Assembly: GCA_018672315.1 (NCBI GenBank)
Contig: CP076053.1
Coordinates: forward strand, 806,001-870,000
Direction: 5' to 3'
From: Nocardioidaceae bacterium
GTDB taxonomy: Bacteria; Actinomycetota; Actinomycetes; Propionibacteriales; Nocardioidaceae
Length of the DNA stretch: 64,000 bases
This document shows positions 62,772-64,000 of the stretch, piece after piece; position 1 is the stretch's first letter, and each line of letters begins with the position of its first letter. Below the pieces are notes generated by a model that had not been told where the DNA came from, did not search any database, and saw nothing but the letters and a program-made list of their open reading frames with translations. A program made the position numbers and the translations under genes.

Positions 62772-63542
62772 TCACGTGCCCGGCACCCTGGAGGCGTCGA
62801 ATCCCTCGGGCAGCTCGAGGCGGTGCGTACGCATCAGCTCGGCGTCGGCGAGCACCTCCCGGGTCGGCCGGTCCGCGGCGACACGTCCGCCGGACAGCAC
62901 CACCGAGCGCGGGCACAGCCGCAGCGCGTACGGCAGGTCGTGGGTGACCATGACGATCGTCAGGCCGAGCCGGGCGTGCAGGTCCTCGAGCAGCTCGGCG
63001 AGCTCGCGCCGCGACAGCGGGTCGAGGTTGGAGCTGGGTTCGTCGAGCACGAGCACGTCGGGGCGCATCGCGAGCACCGTCGCCACGGCGACGCGGCGTC
63101 GCTGGCCGAAGGAGAGGTGGTGCGGCGGCCGCCCGCCGACATCGCCCATGCCGACCTGGGCCAACGCCCAGGCGACGCGTTCGTCGAGCTCGGCGCCCCG
63201 CAGGCCGGCGTTGCGGGGACCGAACGCGACGTCCTCGGAGACGGTCGGCATGAACAGCTGGTCGTCCGGGTCCTGGAAGACCAGCCCCACCCGTCGCCGC
63301 ACCTCGGCCAGACGGGGTCCGGGGACGGGCAGCCCCATGATCTCGACCTCGCCGACGGAGGCCTCCAGGATCCCGTTGAGGTGCAGCACCAGGGTGGTCT
63401 TGCCGGCGCCGTTGGGCCCCAGCAGGGCGACGCGTTCCCCTGCCGCCACCTCCAGGTCCACCGCCTCCAGGGCCCGGTGCCCGTCGGGGTAGACGTGTCC
63501 GACGCTCCTGAGCGAGACGGCTGCCGGCTGCTGCACCGTCAT
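62772..63542 (-). CDS. cbiO: Cobalt ECF transporter ATPase CbiO
   Basis: ATPase subunit of an energy-coupling factor transporter (256 aa). Walker A GPNGAGKTTLVLHL, Q-loop VFQDPDDQLF, signature LSFGQRRRVAVAT, Walker B VLVLDEPSSNLD. Asp-Pro-Asp-Asp-Gln at the Q-loop is usual for ECF ATPases. Cobalt is inferred from the CbiQ-like partner. The start overlaps the cbiQ stop by four bases. Confidence 0.88.
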   Translation of the reverse strand: MTVQQPAAVSLRSVGHVYPDGHRALEAVDLEVAAGERVALLGPNGAGKTTLVLHLNGILEASVGEVEIMGLPVPGPRLAEVRRRVGLVFQDPDDQLFMPTVSEDVAFGPRNAGLRGAELDERVAWALAQVGMGDVGGRPPHHLSFGQRRRVAVATVLAMRPDVLVLDEPSSNLDPLSRRELAELLEDLHARLGLTIVMVTHDLPYALRLCPRSVVLSGGRVAADRPTREVLADAELMRTHRLELPEGFDASRVPGT

Positions 63543-64000
63543 CGGGTGGCCCGGGCGAGCCCGGCGCCGTCCGGTGCCCCCGGCCGGTACCCGCGCGACA
63601 GCATCGCCAGGTGCACCCGTTCCCCGCGCTCGTAGGAACGGATGAACAACGCCCCCACGCAGCGGGCCAGCGTCGGCCAGTGGCGTGGTGACCCACCGTC
63701 GACCCCGCGGGCGGCCAGGGCCGTCCGCATCCGTCCCAGGTCGCCTGCGACGACCTCGACGTAGCGCAGCATGAGGGAGGTGATGAGGAGCAGCGTCGCG
63801 GGGAGCCGCAGTCGCTCGAGCCCTGCCAGCAGCTCGCGCGGTGTGGTCGTGCTGGCGAGGACCAGGCTGGCGAGCACACCGAGCGTCGCGGTCGCGAGCA
63901 GCTCGCCGGCGTCGGCCAGACCGGGCCGGGACAGTGACAGACCGAGCACCTGCACCTGCTCACCCGGCGCGACGAAGGGCACCAGCACCGCGAAGACCAC
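63539..64000 (-). CDS. cbiQ: Cobalt ECF transporter membrane subunit CbiQ (5' end beyond window)
   Basis: Transmembrane coupling subunit; 153 residues are visible and the N-terminus lies beyond 64000. The coupling-helix region ALFIRSYERGERVHLAMLSRGY is characteristic of actinobacterial CbiQ. LRLPATLLLITSLMLRYVEVV is another conserved helix. The substrate subunits CbiM/CbiN would be expected just outside the window. Confidence 0.87.
   Translation of the reverse strand: MVFAVLVPFVAPGEQVQVLGLSLSRPGLADAGELLATATLGVLASLVLASTTTPRELLAGLERLRLPATLLLITSLMLRYVEVVAGDLGRMRTALAARGVDGGSPRHWPTLARCVGALFIRSYERGERVHLAMLSRGYRPGAPDGAGLARATR

Overview
The window is a gene-dense chromosomal stretch of a very GC-rich actinobacterium, most likely a Nocardioides-like member of the Nocardioidaceae. 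The reasons are: very high GC by eye; the order rne / mre-rod / ndk / folC / valS / clpX-clpP2-clpP1 / tig typical of Actinobacteria; an Rv2466c-like mycothiol-linked reductase; an ECF sigma/RskA pair; an SCO7613-type membrane protein; many leaderless start codons; and a dispersed palindromic repeat of the kind I associate with Nocardioides genomes. I see no prophage, insertion sequence, CRISPR array or toxin-antitoxin locus.

Region 1 (1-27.7 kb, mostly minus strand) is housekeeping. RNase E/G lies at the left edge. A B12-binding radical SAM protein and its TIGR03936 partner follow, separated by a divergent MFS gene. Next come an Asp/Glu racemase-like gene, a frameshifted DUF4184 gene, the cell-elongation operon (mreB-mreC-mreD-mrdA-rodA), ndk, a DUF4233 gene and folC, with divergent valS. 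A proline/glycine/lysine-rich secreted protein separates valS from the ClpXP protease genes, and a lipase-like hydrolase and trigger factor follow. The clpP1 promoter carries an apparent ClgR box and a leaderless GTG start.

Region 2 (27.7-45.3 kb) holds tRNA-Pro(UGG) and tRNA-Gly(UCC), a 54-residue basic ORF, a membrane PP2C phosphatase, rpiB, an HSL-type esterase, a LURP-one protein overlapping metG, an Rv2466c-like protein, pepN, DUF5130 plus a small membrane protein, an MscS channel, a giant SCO7613-type membrane protein, a truncated globin, an SGNH hydrolase, a double-hotdog thioesterase, a thiolase and a MarR regulator.

Region 3 (45.3-54 kb) is the most system-like block: PrsW protease, two adjacent dynamin-like GTPases with overlapping reading frames, an SSB-type protein lacking the acidic C-terminal tip, and the ribosome-associated ABCF protein EttA, all on the minus strand. 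A divergent aminopeptidase P gene and tRNA-Arg(UCU) follow.

Region 4 (54-64 kb) has a DsbA-like thiol protein, orn, tRNA-His, a phytoene-desaturase-like oxidoreductase, the rskA/sigK pair, tRNA-Lys(CUU) whose 3' end overlaps the 3' end of convergent rlmC, a MASE1 hybrid-free sensor kinase without an adjacent response regulator, a DUF3618 protein, and cobalt ECF transporter genes cbiO and cbiQ, the latter cut by the window end.
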